The notes under the pieces: generated by a model
Seen by the model: only the letters and a program-made list of their open reading frames with translations
Told to the model about the DNA's origin: nothing
Databases searched by the model: none
DNA from: Bacteroidales bacterium UBA7574
GTDB taxonomy: Bacteria > Bacteroidota > Bacteroidia > Bacteroidales > Paludibacteraceae
Assembly: GCA_002479035.1 (NCBI GenBank)
Contig: DLLA01000172.1
Location: forward strand, 1-10,246
Direction of reading: 5' to 3'
DNA length: 10,246 bases
Part shown: one piece after another, positions 1 through 6,231 of the stretch
How the letters are laid out: the number at the start of each line of letters is the position of its first letter
Position numbering within the stretch: the stretch's first letter is position 1
Translations under genes and position numbers: made by a program

Positions 1-131
1 AGTTCGTACTAACCACATACTATTAACATAGTTTTACTTCAATGTTTACAGCAGGATAGCACATTGACATAATCCGGACTATCAGGATTGAGGATTTTGA
101 TGCCGGCTGTGGAGAGGATTTTTGTGGCGAG
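1..131. other. Intergenic region, nothing recognisable
   Basis: No gene can be supported here. The plus-strand frames that enter from the left edge close within about 30 bases. The short minus-strand open frame over 23-232 has no recognisable motif and covers the promoter of the next gene. A weak 5-bp inverted repeat (AATCC at 71-75, GGATT at 85-89) is followed by a T-containing stretch. It is too weak to call a terminator of an upstream gene, though that would be its natural role. Confidence 0.4.
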
Positions 132-164
132 TGTTGCACATATAAGAAAAAAGCAGTACCTTTG
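132..164 (+). promoter_or_regulatory. Bacteroidota-type promoter of the sigma-54 activator gene
   Basis: The -7 element TACCTTTG lies at 157-164 and matches TAnnTTTG exactly. A -33-like TGTTG at 132-136 sits 20 bp upstream. The predicted start falls near 170, leaving a leader of about 70 nt before the ATG at 239. The same TACCTTTG octamer recurs ahead of secG, which supports the call. The pattern is that of the housekeeping sigma factor of Bacteroidota, not a sigma-54 (-24/-12) promoter. Confidence 0.65.
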
Positions 165-238
165 CCTGTCAATTTGGCAGAGCCTGCGGCTAAGCCTTTT
201 GGACACCAACGACAGACTATCAAGCGAGACAACAGACT

Positions 239-1468
239 ATGGAACAGAAGGACTTATTGGCAATCAAGCAGCGGTTCGGGATTATCGGCAACAGTCCCCT
301 GCTCAATCGCGACATTGAAGTAGCGGTACAAGTGGCTGTCACCGACCTCAGCGTACTCGTTACAGGTGAGAGTGGTGTCGGAAAGGAGCACTTCCCGCAA
401 ATCATTCACGCCTACTCCGCCCGCAAACACGGACCGTATTTCGCAGTCAACTGCGGTGCTATCCCTGAGGGGACCATTGACAGCGAACTCTTCGGGCATG
501 AGAAAGGAGCCTTCACGGATGCCAAAGCCGAGCGCAAAGGCTACTTCGAGATAGCCAACGGCGGCACGCTCTTCCTCGACGAGGTGGGCGAACTGCCACT
601 GCAAACCCAAGTGCGTCTCTTGCGTGTCCTTGAGACGGGCGAGTTTATCCGCATGGGTGCCAGTCAGGTGCAGAAGACCAACGTGCGCGTAGTCGCTGCC
701 ACCAACCTCGACATGAAACGCGCTATCAGCGAGGGACGGTTCCGTGAAGACCTCTATTACCGTCTCAACACGGTCGAAATCAAAGTGCCTGCCCTGCGCG
801 AGCGCAAAGATGACATTCCCCTGCTCTTCCGCAAGTTCGTGGTGGACTTCAGCGACAAGTATCGTATGCCGCCCATCCGCCTGACCGATGAGGCGACGCA
901 ACTGCTCAAAAACTACTATTGGAACGGCAATATCCGCCAACTCAAGAACGTGGCAGAGCAGATAAGCATCATCGAGCACAGCCGTGAAATCACAGCAGAC
1001 ACGCTGCGTAAGTACCTGCCTGCCAATGAGATGCAGAGCGGGCTCACGCTTCTGCATCCGCAGACATCGGGCGACAATTTCATGAACGAGCGCGAGATAC
1101 TATATAAGGTACTGTTTGATATGAAGCACGACATGACCGAGATGCGCCAGCAACTCAACGGGCTCCTCAACGGCACCCCACAGCCTGCCCATCGCAACAC
1201 CGATGTAGTGGTCTCCCACTCCGACTTCGAACCCGTAGAAGAGGTGCACGCCGAGGCTCCCACGCGCATGGTTCACCAACCCGAAGAGGCACAAGTGGTC
1301 ACAGAACAACCTGCCCAAGCCACCAAGCCCGTCACCATGGAGGACATCGAGCGCGAGAGTATCCGGCAGGCATTGGCACGCAACAATGACAGCCGCAAAG
1401 CCGCAGCAGCCGAACTGCACATATCAGAGCGCACACTCTACCGCAAAATCAAAGAGTATAACCTGTAA
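239..1468 (+). CDS. Sigma-54-dependent Fis-family transcriptional activator (no receiver domain)
   Basis: This is a 409-residue bacterial enhancer-binding protein, expected to use ATP hydrolysis to open promoters held by sigma-54 RNA polymerase. The AAA+ domain covers roughly residues 14-260. Walker A is GESGVGKE (43-50), Walker B is GTLFLDE (109-115), and the arginine-finger region FREDLYYRLN is at 168-177. The sigma-54-contact loop reads GAFTDA at 90-95 instead of the usual GAFTGA. A variable linker (about 262-366) includes a possible coiled coil near 283-310. The C-terminus (about 367-409) is a Fis-type helix-turn-helix ending in SERTLYRKIKEYNL. There is no N-terminal receiver, GAF or PAS domain; the AAA+ core starts almost at the first residue, so activity is probably set by expression level or a partner protein. 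The ATG at 239 has no Shine-Dalgarno sequence, as is normal for the phylum. lptE follows after 4 bp, suggesting co-transcription. The family assignment is firm; the target genes are unknown. Confidence 0.93.
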   Translation: MEQKDLLAIKQRFGIIGNSPLLNRDIEVAVQVAVTDLSVLVTGESGVGKEHFPQIIHAYSARKHGPYFAVNCGAIPEGTIDSELFGHEKGAFTDAKAERKGYFEIANGGTLFLDEVGELPLQTQVRLLRVLETGEFIRMGASQVQKTNVRVVAATNLDMKRAISEGRFREDLYYRLNTVEIKVPALRERKDDIPLLFRKFVVDFSDKYRMPPIRLTDEATQLLKNYYWNGNIRQLKNVAEQISIIEHSREITADTLRKYLPANEMQSGLTLLHPQTSGDNFMNEREILYKVLFDMKHDMTEMRQQLNGLLNGTPQPAHRNTDVVVSHSDFEPVEEVHAEAPTRMVHQPEEAQVVTEQPAQATKPVTMEDIERESIRQALARNNDSRKAAAAELHISERTLYRKIKEYNL

Positions 1469-1472
1469 GACT

Positions 1473-1985
1473 ATGCACAACCTGCTGAAAACAAGCATTT
1501 TACTCGCCTTTGCGATAGCCGTGAACGGTTGCAGCATCAGTTATAAGTTCAACGGTGCCGGCATTGACTATTCCAAGACCCGCAGCATTTCCGTGGCGGA
1601 CTTCCCCAACAATGCCGCCTTGGTCTATGCACCGCTCAGCAACAACCTCAGTGATGCCATACGCGACATCTACCAGCGGCAGACACGTCTTGAGGTACTG
1701 CGGCGCGGCGGAAACCTTGAGTTGGAGGGCGAGATAACAGGCTACACACTCACGCCTATGGCGGTGTCCGCGGATAGTTATGCCGCTGAAACCAAACTCA
1801 CACTCACTGTGCGCGTGCGCTTCACCAACAACGTAGCCCCCGAAGAGAGTTTCGAAAAGACGTACTCTGCCTACCAGACTTTCGACTCATCACGTATGCT
1901 TGATGAAGTGCAGGACGAACTCTGCAACACCATGATTACTGAGATAGCGGAGAGTATTTACAACGACACGGTGGCAAAATGGTAA
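1473..1985 (+). CDS. lptE: LptE-like LPS-assembly lipoprotein
   Basis: This is a 170-residue lipoprotein. Its signal peptide has a hydrophobic core at about residues 8-17 and a lipobox VNGC with the acylated cysteine at position 20; Val at -3 is less usual than Leu. After the cysteine comes SISYKFNGAGIDYSKTRSIS, a beginning typical of Bacteroidota LptE. LptE plugs the LptD barrel in the outer membrane and helps deliver lipopolysaccharide to the cell surface. The rest of the protein alternates short strands with a C-terminal helix, fitting the small alpha/beta fold of the family. The ATG at 1473 was chosen over an upstream in-frame start at 1386 because only the later one places the signal peptide at the N-terminus and avoids overlap with the activator gene. 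It lies 4 bp after that gene, so the two probably share a transcript. The assignment rests on lipobox, size, opening motif and neighbourhood; the sequence family diverges strongly. Confidence 0.8.
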   Translation: MHNLLKTSILLAFAIAVNGCSISYKFNGAGIDYSKTRSISVADFPNNAALVYAPLSNNLSDAIRDIYQRQTRLEVLRRGGNLELEGEITGYTLTPMAVSADSYAAETKLTLTVRVRFTNNVAPEESFEKTYSAYQTFDSSRMLDEVQDELCNTMITEIAESIYNDTVAKW

Positions 1986-1990
1986 AATAA

Positions 1991-2022
1991 TTTGCATAGT
2001 CCGAAAAAATATAGTACCTTTG
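1991..2022 (+). promoter_or_regulatory. Bacteroidota-type promoter of secG
   Basis: A -33 TTTG lies at 1991-1994 and a -7 TACCTTTG at 2015-2022, separated by 20 bp, which matches the phylum consensus in both sequence and spacing. The -33 element begins only 6 bp after the lptE stop. The predicted start near 2028 leaves a leader of about 35 nt before the secG ATG at 2064. secG therefore appears to have its own promoter in addition to any read-through from lptE. Confidence 0.8.
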
Positions 2023-2063
2023 CGGGCTAATTAACCAAAGATAAACTTAAAAACAAAGATATT

Positions 2064-2408
2064 ATGTACATTCTATTTACAATCCTGATTGTGATAGCAG
2101 CGATATTGCTGATTCTGCTTGTTCTCGTTCAGAACAGCAAAGGCGGCGGTTTGGCTGCAGGGTTCGCAAGTGGTAACCAAGTGATGGGTGCACCCAAGAC
2201 GGCTGACTTCCTTGAGAAAGCAAGTTGGACATTGGCAGGTATCATTGTGGTACTCAGCATCTTGGCCGTAGGCGTTAAGAAAGGTCAGAAGGTCGTTGCC
2301 GATGACGAGAGTGCCATCACCGAACAAGTGCAACAGGCTTACGACGCTGAGCAACAGGCTGCTGCAGTACCTGAGTTCAACGGCGACGAGGAGCAGGAAC
2401 AAGAGTAA
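2064..2408 (+). CDS. secG: Preprotein translocase subunit SecG
   Basis: This is a 114-residue inner-membrane protein, the small non-essential subunit of the SecYEG protein-export channel. The first transmembrane helix spans about residues 2-22. It is followed by the family hallmark LVQNSKGGGL (21-30) and a Gly/Ala-rich loop ending in the conserved TADFLEKASW region (46-55). The second transmembrane helix is at about 56-70. The tail from about residue 78 is hydrophilic and ends in a very acidic stretch (GDEEQEQE). Length and topology match SecG from other bacteria. The gene is preceded by its own promoter and followed by an intrinsic terminator, so it can act as a single transcription unit. 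Its stop codon is 8 bp from the stop codon of the convergent glycosyltransferase gene on the minus strand. Confidence 0.95.
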   Translation: MYILFTILIVIAAILLILLVLVQNSKGGGLAAGFASGNQVMGAPKTADFLEKASWTLAGIIVVLSILAVGVKKGQKVVADDESAITEQVQQAYDAEQQAAAVPEFNGDEEQEQE

Positions 2409-2416
2409 TCGCGCAC

Positions 2417-3166
2417 TCACCACGAGCGACGGAGTAGTCCGCCCACGAGGCAGACAAGCATATACCACGGGTATAGCAACTCCAAGCAAATTGCAGTAAA
2501 CAGAGAGACTTTCGGGTCTCTCTTTTTTATCATAGTGTATTCAACAGGAAACTTCACCACCAATATAGCAGGACACAGCACCTGTAGCACATTCGCCACT
2601 GCCACCGCTGCCCCGCAGCGAATGATGTCCTTATCCGTATAGTGCGGTGCCTTACCCGCCCAACGCATACGCTGCTTCCAAAAGGCTCGCCACGTAGTCT
2701 CAGGACGCACCACCGCTGTATATTCCGGCTTGTCTGCCACCTCAATACGCAGTCCCCTGCGCTTGAACGACTCCAACAGAAACATATCATCACCGCTTGG
2801 AATATCCAAATGCAAGTCTTCGTATGACTCCAGCCAACGCTGCCGACGCACAATCATATTCGCACCGCTGCACATCACAGCCCTGCCCTGTCGGGCAGTC
2901 TCTATTGTCAGTTGCTGGATGGCAGCGTACTCCGCTATCTGCAATCGCTCTAAAAATGTCGGATTTGTATGCTTCGACTCCATGCGGAGCGGCAATATCA
3001 GCAAGTCAGCATCCGTTTCCGGAGTCGCAACAGGCGGCACTACATCGTCATCCTGCAACCATACAAACTCCGTATCGGCAGCAGAAACCAGTTTATGCAA
3101 GGCATACTTTTTGCCTTTGCCGTCATCATTGACACCACGTCTCGGAACTATTGTCGTAATTTGCAT
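2417..3166 (-). CDS. N-terminally truncated glycosyltransferase family 2 protein
   Basis: This 249-residue protein aligns with the second half of GT2 enzymes. VPRRGVNDDGKGKKYAL (7-23) corresponds to the region leading to the DXD site, which reads QDDD (38-41). SGDDMF (124-129) is the acid/base region and QRMRW (165-169) is the QxxRW motif of processive and membrane GT2 enzymes. Two hydrophobic segments at about 183-206 and 221-243 are likely membrane helices. The first Rossmann half, which normally carries the VIVxxRNEE and NDGS nucleotide-binding motifs, is absent. It cannot be recovered by a longer start, because an in-frame TAA lies at 3196-3194. The ATG at 3166 overlaps the end of aroA by 19 bp, so translation is probably coupled. 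The C-terminal coding region contains the secG terminator on the other strand. The fold assignment is firm. Activity and substrate are unknown, and without the NDGS half the protein may need a partner or be inactive. Confidence 0.82.
   Translation of the reverse strand: MQITTIVPRRGVNDDGKGKKYALHKLVSAADTEFVWLQDDDVVPPVATPETDADLLILPLRMESKHTNPTFLERLQIAEYAAIQQLTIETARQGRAVMCSGANMIVRRQRWLESYEDLHLDIPSGDDMFLLESFKRRGLRIEVADKPEYTAVVRPETTWRAFWKQRMRWAGKAPHYTDKDIIRCGAAVAVANVLQVLCPAILVVKFPVEYTMIKKRDPKVSLFTAICLELLYPWYMLVCLVGGLLRRSW
2502..2528 (+). terminator. Intrinsic terminator of secG
   Basis: A perfect 8-bp stem, AGAGAGAC (2502-2509) with GTCTCTCT (2516-2523), encloses the 6-nt loop TTTCGG. It runs directly into six T residues (2523-2528). 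This is a standard rho-independent terminator on the plus strand, about 95 bp after the secG stop. It works poorly in the other direction because the minus strand lacks a T-run after the stem. The stem lies within the coding region of the convergent glycosyltransferase, where it encodes about residues 211-222. Confidence 0.85.
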
Positions 3167-4173
3167 AACTGACTGACAAACTGCGGATAAGACTTACTCA
3201 CACATTCTGTATCGTCCACCTCATATCCAGCCACCATCAGTGCCATTGCCATTCGGTGGTCAGCACACACACAATGTTGCTTCACGGCTTCCAAGCGATT
3301 GCTTTCCTTCCATTGCAAACACGCTGTCCCTGTTGCATGCAGCACCACCCCCAAGCGTTCACAAGTGAGTGCCACAGCAGGATACAGGTCAGGGATGTCG
3401 GTAAAATCCACATTGATTGCCCGCGGCAAAATGAAATCGTCCGTGCGTTTTGCAAGGTGGATGGTTAGAGGATAGTTATAGGATAGTACTCCCAACTGCT
3501 CAAACACTTTCACCACAGCCTTGTCCCCCTGCAGTGAATCCATACTCAGTCCGTGCAATGTAATCTCACCTCCGTACAACGCCACATATTCATACCAGAA
3601 TGCAGCCGCACTCCAATCACGTTCCACCTCAAAGTCCTCTGCCCGCACCGCATACTCCTCCATTAGTCGTTGTGTCATATATATATAAGATGACGTACAA
3701 TCCGTCCGCACCCCTACCCCAATCATCATCAATGCCGACACGAACTGCGATGATTGTGGCTGCCACATCTCCACAACCTTATCCGCAACATCCAGTGCTT
3801 TTCCATGTATTCGCAAAGGCGGAAAGCCCTCTTTCTCCATATACTCCACCTCTGCCCCGAGCACACGCAAAGCCCCTACCAACTGCCCGATAGGACGTTG
3901 CCGCATACGTTTCACACCTGTCAATATCACTTCACAGTCAATCAATTGCGCACAATACGCAGTCAGAAACCGCATTGCCGTCCCGCAGTTCTGCAAGTCC
4001 AACGTCAGCACTCCGCCCCGTTTGCGCCTCTTCAACGCAAACAATGCGTCATGCAACAGCCTTACATCATCGGGCATAGCAGCGGAGACGGGCATCAGCC
4101 CGTCTCCGTGTATAGCCTGAAGCATCAGCCAACGATTGGCGATAGACTTCGATATGGGCAACTCAATCTCCAT
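3148..4173 (-). CDS. aroA: 3-phosphoshikimate 1-carboxyvinyltransferase (EPSP synthase), compact form
   Basis: EPSP synthase joins shikimate-3-phosphate and phosphoenolpyruvate in the sixth step of the shikimate pathway, in the cytoplasm. Numbering from the ATG at 4173 gives 341 residues. Visible motifs in order are PISKSIANR (6-14), NCGTAMRFL (62-70), RMRQRPIGQLVGALRVLGAE (89-108), SSQFVSAL (141-148), ERDWSAAAFW (184-193), DIPDLYPAVAL (259-269), KESNRLEA (289-296), DHRMAMAL (305-312) and SKSYP (326-330). These retain the residues equivalent to the known catalytic and binding Lys, Arg, Ser-Ser-Gln, Asp, Glu and Lys positions of E. coli AroA. The protein is roughly 70-85 residues shorter than usual (about 410-430). 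Loops are lost between SSQF and the DWSAA motif and between KESNR and DHRM. A GTG at 4188 would add five residues (MLSNL); the ATG is preferred because its N-terminus fits the family. It lies between dipeptidyl peptidase III and the short glycosyltransferase. Confidence 0.88.
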   Translation of the reverse strand: MEIELPISKSIANRWLMLQAIHGDGLMPVSAAMPDDVRLLHDALFALKRRKRGGVLTLDLQNCGTAMRFLTAYCAQLIDCEVILTGVKRMRQRPIGQLVGALRVLGAEVEYMEKEGFPPLRIHGKALDVADKVVEMWQPQSSQFVSALMMIGVGVRTDCTSSYIYMTQRLMEEYAVRAEDFEVERDWSAAAFWYEYVALYGGEITLHGLSMDSLQGDKAVVKVFEQLGVLSYNYPLTIHLAKRTDDFILPRAINVDFTDIPDLYPAVALTCERLGVVLHATGTACLQWKESNRLEAVKQHCVCADHRMAMALMVAGYEVDDTECVSKSYPQFVSQLCKLRQ

Positions 4174-4190
4174 GAGATTGCTCAGCACAT

Positions 4191-4215
4191 ATTAACTATT
4201 AATTATTAACTATTA
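4191..4215. repeat. Short AT-rich direct repeat between DPP III and aroA
   Basis: The 11-mer ATTAACTATTA occurs at 4191-4201 and again at 4205-4215, separated by ATT. It fills most of the gap between the peptidase stop and the aroA start. No promoter of the TAnnTTTG type is visible here on the minus strand, so it looks like spacer DNA. It probably keeps the aroA start region unstructured. Confidence 0.5.
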
Positions 4216-4216
4216 C

Positions 4217-6208
4217 TTAGTTTACGTCGGGCAACCACGAGTAGTCGCGTGAATAGCGCAGATGTTGCTCCACATAACCCTCCGTATAGTCGAGCGTTAC
4301 ATTGGTGATATTGCCGTCTTTGTCATATTCGGCAGTGTAAACGGGGTTCACAAAGCCCTTGTATGGAGCCAGGTTGAGGTGTGCATAGCGGTCCAATATC
4401 TCACGGTGCAGGTCTTGGTCCACCTTCACTGCGTAGGTCTCTACCATATTTGCCGCAGCGGCATAGTCGCCCTCGGAGGTAATACGCTGAATCTCGCGCA
4501 GCAACTCACCATACAAACGGCGAACACCCTCATAGTCATTGATTTGCAGATAGTGCTTGCCATCGCGCTCCACGATAGCCACCTCGTTGTTCGTTGCGTG
4601 TTGGAGCACCCATTGTGCAATCAACTGACGGTTACGCATGTGCGCTTCCTCCACATTCTTGCCCGGCTCAATACGAACCAACTGTGTCATCAGCCCGTTC
4701 ATCATCTGCTGATAGTAGTAGCACTTGTAGGCATCGCCGTTAGGCAGCAGACCCAGTTCCACCATCTTCTGGTCGCCCATATAGTAGAGCCCGAACAAAT
4801 CGGCACGCGCCTCCTCAATAGTCGAAGCATGTTCCTTGAGCGCATCTTTGGTGATACCCGGCATCAGTTTGCCCGAACCATGACCTACACACTCATGCAA
4901 GTCGGTATGCAGGTCACCGCACATAGCACCATACTGGTTATATTGCTCGCGAATAGCATCGTCAATCATAAACTCCTCGTTGAAACCATTACCCTTAGCC
5001 GCCTCGTTGTAAGCGTGCATCAGGTTGTCAATAGTCACCGACTTGGAACCATACTCCTTGCGAATCCAGTTGGCATTAGGCAGGTTGATTCCGATAGGCG
5101 TTGCAGGATAGCAGTCGCCGCCGAGGATAGCCGCCGTGATGACCTTCGCACTCACGCCCTTTACCTCTTCCTTCTTGTATTTCTTGTCGGTAGTGGAATT
5201 ATCCTCAAACCATTGGGCATTGGCAGAAATGATAGACGTACGTTTGGTAGCCTCGATGTCTTTGAAGTTCACCATGGCTTCCCACGCACCCGTAATGCCC
5301 AGCGGGTCAGAGTACACCTCTGTGAAACCGTTCACGTAGTCCACCTGACTCTTCAGGTCTTTCACCCATGCGATGCAGTATTCGTTGAAGGTCTTCAGGT
5401 CACCGGTCTTGTTGAACTCAATCATCTTCTCAATAGCCACTTTCTGCTCCTCAGTCTCGGCATACGGCAACGCTTTCTCCAACCAGTAAACCACCTTGCT
5501 CAGTGCCTCACCGTACATACCGCCTACCTTATACACGCGCTCTTTCACTACGCCGTCTTCCTTCACCAACTTGCTGTTCAAGCCAATCCACAGCGGCTCG
5601 GGCGAGTTGTCTTTGTGCGCAGCATAGTAAGCCTCAGCCTCGGCTTGCGTCACACCCTCATAATAGTTGCCTGCCGATGTCAGCACCAGGTCTTGCCCTG
5701 CGGCTTGGTTGGTACGTTTAGCCATCACATTAGGTTCGAACATCACGGGGAGAATCTCCTCATCGTACTTCACACCCGCATCGGCGCAAGCCTTGCGGAA
5801 CCACTCCTCTGTGAACTCCGGCAAGAACTTATCCTCCGAATAGTGGTGGTGAATACCATTCGAGAACCACACACGCTTCAGGTATTTCTCCAGCAGTTTA
5901 TAGTCCTCACCATTCTTATCGCCCTGATAGCCAGTATAGAGTGCCTCCAAAGCACGACGGATACGCAGGTTGTAACGGCAGTTCTGGTCATAGAGGATGT
6001 CGCGGCCTTGCAGCGCAGCCTCACTCAGGTAGTACACCAGCGTCTTCTGTTGCAGACTCAGCGAGTCGAAATCGGGCACTTGATAGCGCAGGATTTCCAA
6101 GTCATAGAATTTGTCCACGTGGTAGTTAAATTCGGGTTGTTGTTCTTTCTTTCCGCAACCGCTCAACACCGCAAGGGCTGCGCACAGGATAATAAAGTTC
6201 CTTTTCAT
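4217..6208 (-). CDS. Lipoprotein dipeptidyl peptidase III (peptidase family M49)
   Basis: This is a 663-residue zinc exopeptidase of family M49, which removes dipeptides from the N-terminus of short peptides. The zinc motif HECVGH (438-443) has the M49 spacing HExxxH and includes the Cys seen in the Bacteroides enzyme. The second motif EEARAD (465-470) supplies the remaining zinc ligand Glu, 28 residues after the first His, as in the family. Other conserved parts are ILGGDCYPATPIGINLPNAN (361-380) and the QYNQYGAMCGDLHTDLHEC region. The length is close to the characterised Bacteroides thetaiotaomicron enzyme (about 675). The N-terminus is a lipoprotein signal, hydrophobic at 5-15 with lipobox LSGC and Cys18, so the enzyme should be anchored in the envelope, unlike the cytosolic eukaryotic DPP III. 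The start is 23 bp after the uridine phosphorylase stop with no promoter between, which suggests one transcript. Confidence 0.94.
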   Translation of the reverse strand: MKRNFIILCAALAVLSGCGKKEQQPEFNYHVDKFYDLEILRYQVPDFDSLSLQQKTLVYYLSEAALQGRDILYDQNCRYNLRIRRALEALYTGYQGDKNGEDYKLLEKYLKRVWFSNGIHHHYSEDKFLPEFTEEWFRKACADAGVKYDEEILPVMFEPNVMAKRTNQAAGQDLVLTSAGNYYEGVTQAEAEAYYAAHKDNSPEPLWIGLNSKLVKEDGVVKERVYKVGGMYGEALSKVVYWLEKALPYAETEEQKVAIEKMIEFNKTGDLKTFNEYCIAWVKDLKSQVDYVNGFTEVYSDPLGITGAWEAMVNFKDIEATKRTSIISANAQWFEDNSTTDKKYKKEEVKGVSAKVITAAILGGDCYPATPIGINLPNANWIRKEYGSKSVTIDNLMHAYNEAAKGNGFNEEFMIDDAIREQYNQYGAMCGDLHTDLHECVGHGSGKLMPGITKDALKEHASTIEEARADLFGLYYMGDQKMVELGLLPNGDAYKCYYYQQMMNGLMTQLVRIEPGKNVEEAHMRNRQLIAQWVLQHATNNEVAIVERDGKHYLQINDYEGVRRLYGELLREIQRITSEGDYAAAANMVETYAVKVDQDLHREILDRYAHLNLAPYKGFVNPVYTAEYDKDGNITNVTLDYTEGYVEQHLRYSRDYSWLPDVN

Positions 6209-6231
6209 TGATTATTAGATTGTTAATTTGG

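Noticed and set aside
173..189. Possible sigma-54 -24/-12 site (TTTGGCAG ... TGCGG)
   Set aside because: The GG and GC cores are not 12 bases apart, and a good TAnnTTTG promoter lies just upstream.
254..1057. A 267-codon minus-strand open frame opposite the sigma-54 activator
   Set aside because: The plus strand carries Walker A, Walker B and helix-turn-helix motifs; the opposite frame shows no family motif.
1386..1472. Longer start for lptE inside the activator gene
   Set aside because: It would bury the lipoprotein signal peptide 29 residues from the N-terminus.
2461..2475. Small hairpin TATACC / GGTATA after secG
   Set aside because: A 6-bp AT-rich stem with a 3-nt loop and no T-run; it also lies in the glycosyltransferase coding region and is probably chance.
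4262..6211. A 649-codon open frame on the plus strand covering nearly all of the dipeptidyl peptidase III gene
   Set aside because: It is exactly antisense to a gene with clear M49 motifs, has no recognisable domain, and is rich in His, Val, Leu and Ile as expected from complementing that gene's codon use. Its length is striking but is best explained by base composition.
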